NCBI RefSeq assembly: GCF_001275135.1
Contig: NZ_LFQU01000028.1
Location: 1 to 42,512, forward strand
Direction: 5' to 3'
DNA length: 42,512 nucleotides
Origin: Xylanibacter rarus
GTDB lineage: Bacteria > Bacteroidota > Bacteroidia > Bacteroidales > Bacteroidaceae
A program made the position numbers and the translations under genes. The notes under the pieces were generated by a model, which was not told the DNA's origin, searched no databases, and saw nothing but the letters and a program-made list of their open reading frames with translations. Of the stretch, positions 1 through 7,189 are shown one piece after another (the first letter of the stretch is position 1; every line of letters begins with the position of its first letter).

Positions 1-61
1 AAAGATAATAATAAAAAAATAAATGATAATCTAAATTTATCTGTTATCTTTCAATTAATCA

Positions 62-77
62 TGCAATCGTTTACACA
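62..77. promoter_or_regulatory. Putative LacI-type operator at the left edge
   Basis: The sequence TGCAATCGTTTACACA differs at one base from the site between susC and the LacI-type regulator (16541-16556). No gene in the window starts next to it. The partial box AAAGATA at positions 1-7 would complete a minus-strand -7 element (TATCTTTG) if the base before the window is C, so the target gene probably lies to the left on the minus strand. Function is inferred from sequence similarity only. Confidence 0.5.
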
Positions 78-109
78 AACCTGTCTGCATGCCCCCACCA
101 TGCTCTATT

Positions 110-688
110 TCAAAGATTTACAAGAAGCGTAAATCCGTTGGGCATAACAGCTACATCTACGTTTTTCTTTTTCTCTCCCGTTATCAGGTCGCCAAGCCTG
201 TAGCCGGCTTCAACAGACAGCACGCCAATGGCAGCACCTGCCACCACGTCGCCCCAGTGATGGCGGTTGCGCCTCACGCGGTCTACGGCAGTAACGGTGG
301 CCACGGTGAATCCTGCCACGCTTATCCACGGACTTACCTTGCCAAACTCCTTATGCAGTATGGCGGCCCCGCAGAAGGCTATCGACGTGTGGCCCGACGG
401 AAACGAATGGTCGTCGGTACCGTCAGGGCGCGTAGAATGTATGGTGTGCTTCAGCGCATAGGTTACGCCGGCGTTGATGACAAACGACGTAGCCGAATTG
501 ACAAGCAGACGCTTCCACGAACTCTGGGCGTCAACCCCTGCTGCCTTGAGCACATAGGTTGATGCCAGCGGTACATACTGCAGATATTCGTCGATGCCGT
601 CGCCATGATAGCGCTCATACTGCTGCTGTGCGTTGCAGGCCGATGACATAAAGACTGCAAAAACAATTATTATCAGTTTGCGTAGCAT
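110..688 (-). CDS. PAP2-family membrane-associated phosphatase
   Basis: This 192-residue protein carries the three conserved PAP2 phosphatase motifs: K80 to R87-P88, PSGH at 97-100, and R137-x5-H143-x3-D147. These form the phosphate pocket and the histidine nucleophile/acid pair. Such enzymes remove phosphate from phosphatidic acid, undecaprenyl pyrophosphate or related lipids on the outer face of the inner membrane or in the periplasm. The N-terminus (residues 1-20) looks like a signal peptide or first membrane segment, with hydrophobic stretches around 60-78, 100-112 and 120-136. An in-frame start at 718 is possible, but the ATG at 688 gives a normal signal sequence. That ATG lies five bases from a -7 box, so the proximal transcript may be almost leaderless. 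The exact lipid substrate cannot be read from the sequence. Confidence 0.85.
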   Translation of the reverse strand: MLRKLIIIVFAVFMSSACNAQQQYERYHGDGIDEYLQYVPLASTYVLKAAGVDAQSSWKRLLVNSATSFVINAGVTYALKHTIHSTRPDGTDDHSFPSGHTSIAFCGAAILHKEFGKVSPWISVAGFTVATVTAVDRVRRNRHHWGDVVAGAAIGVLSVEAGYRLGDLITGEKKKNVDVAVMPNGFTLLVNL

Positions 689-693
689 GGGTG

Positions 694-724
694 CAAAGAT
701 AGTGAAAGGTGAGAGCAATACAAA
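694..724 (-). promoter_or_regulatory. Proximal promoter of the PAP2 gene (repeat copy 1)
   Basis: On the minus strand TTTG (721-724) and TATCTTTG (694-701) are separated by 19 bases, matching the Bacteroidetes -33/-7 consensus. The predicted start of transcription falls at or next to the ATG at 688, so this promoter would make a leaderless or nearly leaderless mRNA. The same arrangement at 771-801 in copy 2 would give a leader about 77 nt longer. Confidence 0.65.
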
Positions 725-922
725 ATAAAACTTGCTTTATTTTTATTGCCGAACCGCATCCTATATTATTCAAAGATAGTGAAAGGTGAGAGCAATACAA
801 AATAAAATTTACTTTATTTTTATTGCCGAACCGCATCCTATCTTATTCAAAGATTGTGAAAGGCGAGAGCAATACAAAATAAAATTTACTTTATTTTTAT
901 TGCCAAGCCGCATCCTATCTTA
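694..922. repeat. Three tandem copies of a 77-bp repeat containing promoters
   Basis: Units start at 694, 771 and 848. Copies 1 and 2 are nearly identical and copy 3 is slightly diverged and shortened. Each unit contains an inverted repeat (GCAATA, one unpaired C, AAAATAAA, a 6-nt loop, TTTATTTT, TATTGC). On the minus strand, units 1 and 2 each contain TTTG-N19-TATCTTTG, a full Bacteroidetes promoter. In unit 3 the -7 box is AATCTTTG. The array ends five bases before the start codon of the PAP2 gene. Confidence 0.9.
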
Positions 923-981
923 AGTATCAGGGTCTGCAATCCGAAACTCATACTTAAAGTATACATAGGAAGCAAGCGGAT
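920..981. repeat. Dispersed repeat, copy 1 (inverted relative to 7951-8017)
   Basis: This segment aligns with the reverse complement of 7951-8017. Shared blocks are TTAAGTAT near 920, ATCCGA-ACTCATAC in the middle, and ATAGGAAGCAAGCGGAT at the right end, with diverged bases between. It sits in the non-coding region between the PAP2 gene and the amidase gene. Confidence 0.7.
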
Positions 982-1137
982 TGAAAATTAGCTTCGCTGA
1001 CCGTTGGCTCCTTATACTTTATTACGGATTTTCACTATGCTCATCAACTTGCATAAATCCGTCGGAACAATAGCATTGTTGCCATATATCCGGCATAACG
1101 GATTTCCGGCATTATGAGTAAATAATTTTGTCAGGAT

Positions 1138-1168
1138 TTTGTGATTACGTCTATTATGCTTATCTTTG
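1138..1168 (+). promoter_or_regulatory. Promoter of the YiiX-like lipoprotein gene
   Basis: TTTG at 1138-1141 and TATCTTTG at 1161-1168 are 19 bases apart, a full match to the Bacteroidetes consensus. Transcription would start near 1174. This makes the GTG at 1175 an unlikely start codon and favours the ATG codons at 1187 or 1190. Confidence 0.7.
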
Positions 1169-1186
1169 TGAACAGTGATAAAGATA

Positions 1187-1798
1187 ATGATGAAAACTGC
1201 GATTTGCCTGGCTCTTCTTACGGCAACGCTGATATCCTGCAACGACAAAAAAGACCTAACCATATTTCCGGCAGGATGCGAGCTAAAGACGGGAGACATT
1301 GTGTTTCGCCGGGGAGGAGGCATAAGCAGTCATGCGGTGATGATGGCCGACAGAAACGGACGCTACTCGCATGTGGGCATAGTGGTCGACTCGGCCGGCA
1401 AAAAGATGATTGTGCATGCCGTGCCGGACGAACCCGACTTTGAGGGAGACCCGGACAGGGTGAAGATGGAGACGCCCGAGAAATTCTTCTCACCGATAAA
1501 CGCCAACGCCGGCGAGGTGAAAAGACTGAAGGGCGACACCATTATACCGCTGAAGGCAGCAGAATATGCCATGCAGACCTACCGCCGCAACACGCTCTTT
1601 GATCACGACTATGACGACAGCGACACCACGAAGATGTACTGCTGCGAACTCGTGGAGTTTGCCTACGCCAAGGCAGGACTGACGCTGGCCGGAACGGAGC
1701 GCCACGACATAAGTCTGCCGGGCATGAAAAAAATAAGGTGCATGCTGCCGTCTGACATCTGTAACAACAAGTCGCTAAAAAAGATTATTGCATTTTAA
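1187..1798 (+). CDS. YiiX/YaeF-type (C92) permuted papain-like amidase, lipoprotein
   Basis: The product has 203 residues and a lipoprotein signal ending in LISC (Cys18). The body matches the permuted NlpC/P60-like YaeF/YiiX family: a GDIVFRRG segment near residue 36, the likely catalytic histidine in SHVGI (His62), and a cysteine in YCCELV (Cys152 most likely). Members of this fold cleave amide or thioester bonds in peptidoglycan peptides or lipid-linked substrates; which one applies here is unknown. A GTG at 1175 is in frame, but the predicted transcription start near 1174 argues for the ATG at 1187 or 1190. The next gene on the same strand, a DUF4878-type lipoprotein, starts 33 bases after the stop, so the two are probably co-transcribed. 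Confidence 0.75.
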   Translation: MMKTAICLALLTATLISCNDKKDLTIFPAGCELKTGDIVFRRGGGISSHAVMMADRNGRYSHVGIVVDSAGKKMIVHAVPDEPDFEGDPDRVKMETPEKFFSPINANAGEVKRLKGDTIIPLKAAEYAMQTYRRNTLFDHDYDDSDTTKMYCCELVEFAYAKAGLTLAGTERHDISLPGMKKIRCMLPSDICNNKSLKKIIAF

Positions 1799-1831
1799 AC
1801 CTATTATTAACAAACAAAAAATTTTTGAACC

Positions 1832-2242
1832 ATGAAAAAATTAATTGGAATTATGGCTCTTATGGCAGCCTTGTTTATCATGACATCATGCGGTGGCGGC
1901 GGAAACACTCCTAAAGCCGTGGCAGAAAAGGCTGTTAAATGCTTGCAGGACAAAGACTACGACAAATTTGCCGACCTCGTTTATATGAAGGTTAAAGAGG
2001 GCGAAGACCCTGAAGCCGGAAAGAAGATGCTGTCGGGCATGATGCAGGGCAAGGCAGACAAGATGTATGAGAAAAAAGGCGGTATAAAGTCGTATGAGGC
2101 GCTGTCTGAACAAATAGACGAAAGCGGCGAGAGCGCAGTTGTTAAGATGAAGATTATGTATGGTGACGGCTCTGACAAAGAAGACGACATCAAGCTCAAG
2201 AAAGACGAACAGGGCAACTGGAAAATAGACATGGGCAAATAA
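1832..2242 (+). CDS. DUF4878-type small lipoprotein
   Basis: This 136-residue protein has a clear lipobox (IMTSC, Cys20) followed by a Gly-rich linker. The rest is a charged alpha+beta domain of about 110 residues resembling DUF4878/NTF2-like lipoproteins. The layout is an N-terminal helix (PKAVAEKAVKCLQDKDYDKF), a central Met/Lys-rich part, and a C-terminal strand pair ending in GNWKIDMGK. The family has no established function; the NTF2-like fold suggests ligand binding in the periplasm. It follows the amidase gene by 33 bases and is followed by a very strong hairpin terminator, so it should be the last gene of a two-gene operon. Confidence 0.75.
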   Translation: MKKLIGIMALMAALFIMTSCGGGGNTPKAVAEKAVKCLQDKDYDKFADLVYMKVKEGEDPEAGKKMLSGMMQGKADKMYEKKGGIKSYEALSEQIDESGESAVVKMKIMYGDGSDKEDDIKLKKDEQGNWKIDMGK

Positions 2243-2260
2243 TAACAGAGGCTTAATCAT

Positions 2261-2312
2261 AATAAAAGACAGGGGGCAAGATGCTGATACATCTTGCCCC
2301 CTGTCTTTTATT
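2261..2312 (+). terminator. Rho-independent terminator after the DUF4878 gene
   Basis: A perfect 23-bp stem (2261-2283 with 2290-2312) closes a 6-nt loop (CTGATA), with a GC-rich centre and a T-rich 3' flank. The stem ends in A/T runs on both sides, so it could also work in the minus direction. Confidence 0.92.
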
Positions 2313-2423
2313 ATCCCCTATCGGTAATTATACCGTATATGGCTTTATTATCTTGCGTATACGTCTGAAATATAACGCCCGACAAAGGTTTATCCTTGAA
2401 TGTTATTCTGTGATGTCAAGCCG

Positions 2424-4460
2424 TTACTTCACCACAACCTTCTTGCCGTTAACGATGTAAAGGCCTTTGGCTAGTCCGCTTACAGCCTCGTCGGCCGTAG
2501 CACCTCCCGACGTATGGCGCACGAGGCGTCCGTCTATGGTGTAGACACCTGCAGAGGTGCGTCCTTCGGCTTTGTCGGCCACGATACCGCCGATGCTTGT
2601 GGCATACTTGTCGGTAACATCGTCAACCTTATACTTGCCGCCCTCAGAGGTTGAAGAAATCTCGAAGTAGCTGTCTTTGCTGACGTTGTTCACGTCAACA
2701 GTCTGAGGCGAACCGCTCGCGGTGCTGAACACGAAGCACACGCAATCGTCCGACGAGTTCATCGTGTAGGTCTGATAATACCATGTCTTGCCGCCAACGG
2801 TCTTTGTAGTTGTAACGTTGTCGCCGGGCCATGAGCCGTTCACGGGCGAATGTGTGCCGTCGCCGCCCCACGACCAGAAGTTTACGCGGCTCCATCCTAC
2901 TTTGTCGGCATTGACGCATACGGTTATCTCATGTGGCTGGAATGCCGTAACGGTGTAGTGGCGTGTTATCATGCCGCTCACTGCGCCGCCTGTCAGCAGT
3001 GCAGCCTTGAGGGTTGTGGTGGCGTCGATGCTCACTGTTGCGCCGCTGCTGACCTTCGTGCCGTTAGATGCCGTTGGTTCGCTGCCGTCCGTGGTGTAGA
3101 CAATCTGTGCGCCGGCATCGGTTGTGAGTGCGCTGAGAGTTACGCTCACGCCGTTGTCGTAAGAGCCGGAAGGAACATCGGCCCATACGCTGCCGGCATT
3201 GCGCGAGATATAATATGCAAAGTTCTGCCCCTTGTCAACGAGCTGATAGTCGGCCTCCTTTACGGTTGACGAAGGCCATGAGGTTGAGCCCATAATAACA
3301 ACCACCGACTTGCCGTCAGTGCCGTTCACCTTGATGGCATACTGCGCAGCTGTGCGGTTCATGGTCTCAAATGTGCTCTCGTTGTTTATGCCGGCCATGT
3401 TGCGCGCATATATCATCTGCTTTATGTCCTGCTTATATTCCTTCCAGTGAGGCAGGAAGACGCACGGAGTGCCCGGCGCAGCCAGGATGAAGGCGTTGGC
3501 AGCCAGGATGTTGGCCTTCACCTCGCCGTCGTTGCCGCGGCCATAGGTGTCGTGGTTGTCAACGAAGGTTACGGCATAGCGGCGATAATACATGTCGTTG
3601 GCCAGACAGCTGCCGCCCAGCGTACTCCAGTTTGAGGACGAGTTGCAGCAGTCGCGCAGCAGATATTTCAGCGGGAAGTCGAACGCGGCCGACTGCTTTG
3701 CGCCGTTGGCTGTGGTGCCGTCTATCCAGCTCTTTATCTGCGACACGCCGTCCCAATACTCGCCTACCGAATACTGCGGGTTGGCGGCCGTGTTGTATAT
3801 GCCCGTAAACTCAGGCGCATAGCCCTTCACCATGTCGTAGCGGAAGCCCGTATATCCAAGGTCGTTGAGCAGAAAGTCGAGATATGCCTTAACCATAGCC
3901 TGCACGTTGGCGCTGTTATGGTCGAGGTCGCGCGCTCCGTCGAAGTCGTCGCCCGTGTCGGTCTGTCCCGTAGGCTTAACCTCAGCCTGCGCAGCCGTCT
4001 TGCCTCCGTCGTCGTTAGAGCAGATGTCGGCAGCCCCCATCGTGTAGGTTACGCCCTTGTAGGTCTCCTCGGGGAAGCTCATCCATGTGCCTGCCATCGA
4101 CGAGCGGTGGTTGATAACCACGTCGGCTATAGTGCCCAGCCCCTTGCTCTTGAAGGTGCTGATCATGGAGCGCAGCTGCTGCTCGTTGCCGAACGTGCTC
4201 GTGTAGTTGTTAAACCAGTAGAGGTCGTTGTATCCCATGGAGTTGCCCGAGCCGCAGTTGCCGCTCTGAGGTATCCATATCAGTTTGAAAAACTCAGACA
4301 GCTCGTCGGCCTGACTCTCGAGGTTGGTCCACTGTGTGTCTGAGAACGAGTCCCAATAAAAGCCTTGCAGCATCACGCCCTGCCAGCCCGACGGCCATCC
4401 CTGTGCCGAAACCGACAAAGCCATAAGTGACGATACGATTGTGGTAAATAATTTTCTCAT
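2424..4460 (-). CDS. Secreted GH13 alpha-amylase with CBM26-like domain and sorting tail
   Basis: This 678-residue enzyme should hydrolyse internal alpha-1,4 bonds of starch. The four GH13 regions are visible: DVVINH (113-118), GFRYDMVKGY (205-214, nucleophile Asp209), VGEYWD (acid/base Glu234) and FVDNHDT (299-305, Asp304). Beyond the catalytic barrel are a chitobiase C-terminal-like sandwich (about 428-504), a Trp-rich starch-binding module like CBM26 (about 510-605), and a tail (about 635-678) resembling type IX secretion sorting domains. A signal peptide precedes a cleavage site after Ala19, with no lipobox, unlike SusG. An upstream in-frame GTG at 4481 exists, but the ATG at 4460 gives the natural signal peptide. 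A LacI-type operator upstream ties it to the starch locus 4.5 kb away. Confidence 0.92.
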   Translation of the reverse strand: MRKLFTTIVSSLMALSVSAQGWPSGWQGVMLQGFYWDSFSDTQWTNLESQADELSEFFKLIWIPQSGNCGSGNSMGYNDLYWFNNYTSTFGNEQQLRSMISTFKSKGLGTIADVVINHRSSMAGTWMSFPEETYKGVTYTMGAADICSNDDGGKTAAQAEVKPTGQTDTGDDFDGARDLDHNSANVQAMVKAYLDFLLNDLGYTGFRYDMVKGYAPEFTGIYNTAANPQYSVGEYWDGVSQIKSWIDGTTANGAKQSAAFDFPLKYLLRDCCNSSSNWSTLGGSCLANDMYYRRYAVTFVDNHDTYGRGNDGEVKANILAANAFILAAPGTPCVFLPHWKEYKQDIKQMIYARNMAGINNESTFETMNRTAAQYAIKVNGTDGKSVVVIMGSTSWPSSTVKEADYQLVDKGQNFAYYISRNAGSVWADVPSGSYDNGVSVTLSALTTDAGAQIVYTTDGSEPTASNGTKVSSGATVSIDATTTLKAALLTGGAVSGMITRHYTVTAFQPHEITVCVNADKVGWSRVNFWSWGGDGTHSPVNGSWPGDNVTTTKTVGGKTWYYQTYTMNSSDDCVCFVFSTASGSPQTVDVNNVSKDSYFEISSTSEGGKYKVDDVTDKYATSIGGIVADKAEGRTSAGVYTIDGRLVRHTSGGATADEAVSGLAKGLYIVNGKKVVVK

Positions 4461-4485
4461 GGTATAAAAATGTTTTTTCACGGTG

Positions 4486-4493
4486 TAAAATTA
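4486..4493 (-). promoter_or_regulatory. Possible -7 box of the alpha-amylase gene
   Basis: TAATTTTA on the minus strand matches TAnnTTTG at all but one position. Its distal base lies 69.5 bp from the centre of the upstream operator, the same offset as for susC and lacI. An overlapping alternative, TATCTTTA at 4492-4499, fits equally well by sequence but not by spacing. No clear -33 element is seen. Confidence 0.35.
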
Positions 4494-4546
4494 AAGATAT
4501 TATGAACATCTTGTTTACACGCCGCCACAAATATCAGCGAAACTTC

Positions 4547-4564
4547 TGTGCAAACGTTTGTCTT
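4547..4564. promoter_or_regulatory. Putative LacI-type operator upstream of alpha-amylase
   Basis: TGTGCAAACGTTTG at 4547-4560 is identical over 12 bases to the site between susC and the LacI-type gene and contains the perfect palindrome CAAACGTTTG (4551-4560). It lies about 90 bp upstream of the amylase start codon. A second half-site-like TTGTTTACAC occurs at 4511-4520. Confidence 0.6.
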
Positions 4565-4628
4565 GAGAACTGGAATGAATAATATTAAATCATTATACCA
4601 TTTGACAAACGCCAAACCAGCCAACAAA

Positions 4629-5360
4629 TTACAATTTATCAATAAGGTAACGTTTAAACCACGACGGAATATATTCAACCCCGTCAGCCATTGTCAGTTC
4701 ACCGTCATTTACCGATGCCAACAACAAAGGCTTTGAACTGCTGTTGTCAAAGATATATGCTCTATCTGACAACCGAATTGCACTCAACATGAGATTAAGA
4801 CTACGGTCATAGCGTTCAACTACCTTATCATCAGGTACATCATGTCCACCCAATTTTACACGCGCCTGCACACGTTCACGGTTCAAAGAAGGATTTTCGA
4901 GCGCCACAAAATACAGATAAACACGGAAGCCTTTACTCCGCGCCTTGCGGATATACTCCAACTTTGAAGGATGAGACATCACAGTCTCAAATGTAAACTT
5001 ATCACAATTATCCAATAAAGCCTCACGCAGATATGCCGACAAAAACGAAGTAAAATAATCATTCACTTCACACCTGAAATGCATAATACAACCATCCACA
5101 TAACATGCATTACACATATCGTCACCTCCGGCCTTAATGAAAAGTGACGATTCCAAGAAGCTTTGCTTGAAATGAGATTCATCAAAGGTTTTTAAATAAT
5201 GGCTAAAGTCGAAAGTTTTTGTTGCATTGATAATTTTCTTCATTTCGTCTGCGTTCACATAAATGCCAAGACTTACACCAGCCTCACGCACTATAGACGT
5301 AATCGTTGATTTGCCAGAGCCGTTTGGCCCTGCAAAAACACGCAGCCGTTTAACATTCAT
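4629..5360 (-). CDS. Zeta-toxin-family P-loop kinase
   Basis: The 243-residue protein begins with a Walker A loop, GPNGSGKST (residues 11-19), followed by a NADEMKK segment typical of zeta-type kinases, a FETVMSHPSK segment, and a conserved C-terminal block (GGHDVPDDKVVERYDRSLN). Characterised zeta toxins phosphorylate UDP-N-acetylglucosamine and block wall synthesis, but many chromosomal relatives are untested. A Cys-rich insert (about 70-100, with CNACYVDGC) is unusual. Two starts are possible: ATG at 5360, chosen because it puts the P-loop close to the N-terminus, or GTG at 5372, which would overlap the previous stop by four bases. Together with the small gene upstream it forms a toxin-antitoxin-like pair in DNA that looks more AT-rich than its neighbours. 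Confidence 0.8.
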   Translation of the reverse strand: MNVKRLRVFAGPNGSGKSTITSIVREAGVSLGIYVNADEMKKIINATKTFDFSHYLKTFDESHFKQSFLESSLFIKAGGDDMCNACYVDGCIMHFRCEVNDYFTSFLSAYLREALLDNCDKFTFETVMSHPSKLEYIRKARSKGFRVYLYFVALENPSLNRERVQARVKLGGHDVPDDKVVERYDRSLNLMLSAIRLSDRAYIFDNSSSKPLLLASVNDGELTMADGVEYIPSWFKRYLIDKL

Positions 5361-5368
5361 AATATTCC

Positions 5369-5629
5369 TCACTTCAGCTTATAAGTGTTCTGAGTCACCC
5401 GATAACGAGTCTGACCAAGCTCTTCTATTACAGAAACATCGCCACGTCCGTTAACACGACAGATTTTGTTGCCACGAAGCACAGTAGCCTCTCCACCTTG
5501 TTTTAAAGTTTCGTTATAAGCCCTGCGTCCGAATCGTTTCAGTCCGGCAACAATACGCTCTTCTTCAGAACCTGCACTGAGCAATTCTGAAACAGAAGTA
5601 TTACGGTATGATGTCTGATTCTTTTTCAT
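5369..5629 (-). CDS. Small partner of the zeta-like kinase, possible antitoxin
   Basis: This 86-residue basic protein has no signal peptide and no domain I recognise. It has a predicted helical N-terminal half (SVSELLSAGSEEERIVAGLKRFGRRAYNETL) and a short strand-rich C-terminal half. It lies immediately upstream of the kinase gene on the same strand with a gap of eight bases to the ATG at 5360, or a four-base overlap with the GTG at 5372, so the two are almost certainly translated together. By position and size it could be the antitoxin, but it does not resemble the three-helix epsilon protein. A -7-like TATATTTG at 5658-5665 precedes it. Confidence 0.7.
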   Translation of the reverse strand: MKKNQTSYRNTSVSELLSAGSEEERIVAGLKRFGRRAYNETLKQGGEATVLRGNKICRVNGRGDVSVIEELGQTRYRVTQNTYKLK

Positions 5630-5763
5630 GTTGCTTTTAATTTAGATTATCCGTTTACAAATATAACAAATTTTCGTGATAGCATCTATAATTTCCGACT
5701 AATTTTTCATCTATAAAAAAGCATAATTCATACATGTCTGCCTCACGTGCCACCGGATGTGTT

Positions 5764-5812
5764 ACCACAAGGCATTAGGATTTTTCACTCTTCACTTTTC
5801 GTTTTTCACTTA
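5764..5812. repeat. 49-nt dispersed repeat, copy 1
   Basis: ACCACAAGGCATT-N-GGATTTTTC and the following CTCTTCAC/TTTTCG/TTTTTCACTTA segment match 8093-8141 in the same orientation with one mismatch in 49 bases. This copy ends three bases before the stop codon of the pyridoxamine kinase gene. Confidence 0.85.
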
Positions 5813-5814
5813 TG

Positions 5815-6633
5815 TCAAAGCACGTCGAGATATTTCTCCAGAGGTATGCCGCGGTTCTTGTCAGTGTTGTCCTTGTTGAGGTCTATCAGCTTATACACCA
5901 CGTCCATGGCCTTGCGCGTGCTTGGTTTCAGTTCCTTTCCGCCCAGCAGATAGCCTATGAGCACGGCTGAGAATATGTCGCCTGTGCCGGGGAAATGAAC
6001 GGGTATCTCGGTGTAGGGCTGTGTGAAATACTCGCCGTTGACGTGGTTGTAGCCAACAACTGACGGCTGGCCGTCTACACGTATGCTCGTTATCAGGGCC
6101 GACTTTGTGCCTAACTTCAGAAGTGAGTCGAGCAGGCGACGGGCACCTTCGGCTGTTACTCCGGCAGCGTCATATTGGCTGTCGGTGAGATAGCAGGCCT
6201 CGGTATAATTTGGAAACACAAGATGGGCCACGCTGACCATCTCGCGCATGCTCTTTATGGCCTCATCGGTAACGCCGTTATACAGCTTGCCCTCGTCGCC
6301 CATTATCGGGTCGACATACACCACCGTGCCGTTCTCTGCCTGTTCGCGACAGTAGGCTGCTATGATGCGCGCCTGAGTCTCCGACGCCATGAAGCCTGTG
6401 GCTATGGCATCGAACGAGAAGCCAAGTTCACGCCATACGGGGAACACGCCCTTGATATACTCTGTTGTCTCGAGTATGTTGAACTTTCCGTAGTCGAGCG
6501 TGTTAGACACAAGTGCCGTGGGCAAATTATATGTGGGATGTCCCATATACGACAGTATAGGGAGCATGGCTGCCGTGGCCACCTTTCCGTAGCCTGCCAT
6601 ATCGTTTATGAGCAATATCTGTTTCTTTTTCAT
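5815..6633 (-). CDS. pdxY: Pyridoxamine/pyridoxal kinase
   Basis: This 272-residue cytoplasmic enzyme belongs to the ribokinase-like pyridoxal kinase family and should phosphorylate pyridoxamine, pyridoxal or pyridoxine to refill pyridoxal 5'-phosphate. Visible features are the VDPIMGDEG segment (107-115) that binds ATP phosphate and Mg, the PNYTEA segment (141-146), and the anion-hole GTGD (216-219) with catalytic Asp219, followed by FSAVLIGYLL. The length is normal for the family. It appears monocistronic, with its own promoter at 6654-6686 and a dispersed repeat at its 3' end. Assignment to pdxY rather than pdxK is by overall resemblance and is not certain. Confidence 0.88.
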   Translation of the reverse strand: MKKKQILLINDMAGYGKVATAAMLPILSYMGHPTYNLPTALVSNTLDYGKFNILETTEYIKGVFPVWRELGFSFDAIATGFMASETQARIIAAYCREQAENGTVVYVDPIMGDEGKLYNGVTDEAIKSMREMVSVAHLVFPNYTEACYLTDSQYDAAGVTAEGARRLLDSLLKLGTKSALITSIRVDGQPSVVGYNHVNGEYFTQPYTEIPVHFPGTGDIFSAVLIGYLLGGKELKPSTRKAMDVVYKLIDLNKDNTDKNRGIPLEKYLDVL

Positions 6634-6653
6634 AACATTCTAAGTTTCGGCTG

Positions 6654-6686
6654 CAAACTTACATAAAACTGACGAATTAACGCAAA
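6654..6686 (-). promoter_or_regulatory. Promoter of the pyridoxamine kinase gene
   Basis: On the minus strand TTTG (6683-6686) and TAAGTTTG (6654-6661) are 21 bases apart, a good Bacteroidetes promoter. It places the transcript start near 6648, about 15 nt before the ATG. Confidence 0.6.
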
Positions 6687-6862
6687 CAAAATTGAAAATA
6701 TGGTCAGGCACAAAGCATATTTATATGACAAGCACAAAATGAAAACCGCCAAGCCCCAGCCGGCCGTCATACCGCATACTATGTTATACACAACATAAGG
6801 CAAAGACACAGGCTGAATCATAACGCCATATTTCAGTTAAAGCCCTGCCGGATATCAGTCGT

Positions 6863-7189
6863 TCAATGCGAAACCATCTTCAGTCCAATTATTGAGGCTA
6901 TCAGTGTGGTGATAAAGAACAGGCGCAGGAATGATGCCGGCTCATGAAAGAAAATGATGCCCAGCAGCACCGTGCCAACGGCCCCGATGCCTGTCCACAC
7001 AGGATAAGCCGTGCCTATGGGCAAAGTCTGCACCGCCTTGGCAAGCAGCACCATGCTCAGGACAAGACACACAAGAAAACCGACGCACCACAGATACCAC
7101 TCCGTGCCGGAGGCTTCCTTCATCTTGCCAAGACAGAAGGCAAAGCCCGACTCAAAAAATCCGGCAATAACAAGAATAATCCAATTCAT
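6863..7189 (-). CDS. Small multidrug resistance (SMR) family exporter, Gdx/SugE-like
   Basis: The 108-residue protein has four hydrophobic segments and the family's membrane-embedded glutamate (Glu13 in IAGFFE), so it should work as a dual-topology dimer exchanging a cation for protons. The AYPVWTGIGAVGT stretch resembles the Gdx/SugE branch (guanidinium and some quaternary ammonium compounds) more than EmrE. No paired second SMR gene is adjacent, which fits a homodimer. The 5' leader from the -7 box TATCTTTG at 7226-7233 would be only about 30 nt, too short for a guanidine riboswitch, and none is seen. Confidence 0.85.
   Translation of the reverse strand: MNWIILVIAGFFESGFAFCLGKMKEASGTEWYLWCVGFLVCLVLSMVLLAKAVQTLPIGTAYPVWTGIGAVGTVLLGIIFFHEPASFLRLFFITTLIASIIGLKMVSH

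Noticed and set aside
2850-4343. Several plus-strand open frames across the amylase gene
   Set aside because: Shadows of a well-supported minus-strand gene caused by its GC-rich codon use.
5361-5372. GTG start at 5372 for the zeta-like kinase
   Set aside because: It would overlap the upstream stop by four bases and cannot be excluded, but the ATG at 5360 gives the usual distance to the P-loop, so it was preferred.
5650-5660. CCGTTTACAAA resembling the LacI-type operator near the small partner gene of the kinase
   Set aside because: Weak match without the left half and without a -7 box at the expected spacing.
6630-6821. Minus-strand open frame of 63 codons with a hydrophobic product
   Set aside because: It runs into the start of the pyridoxamine kinase gene and covers its promoter; no family resemblance or start context supports it.
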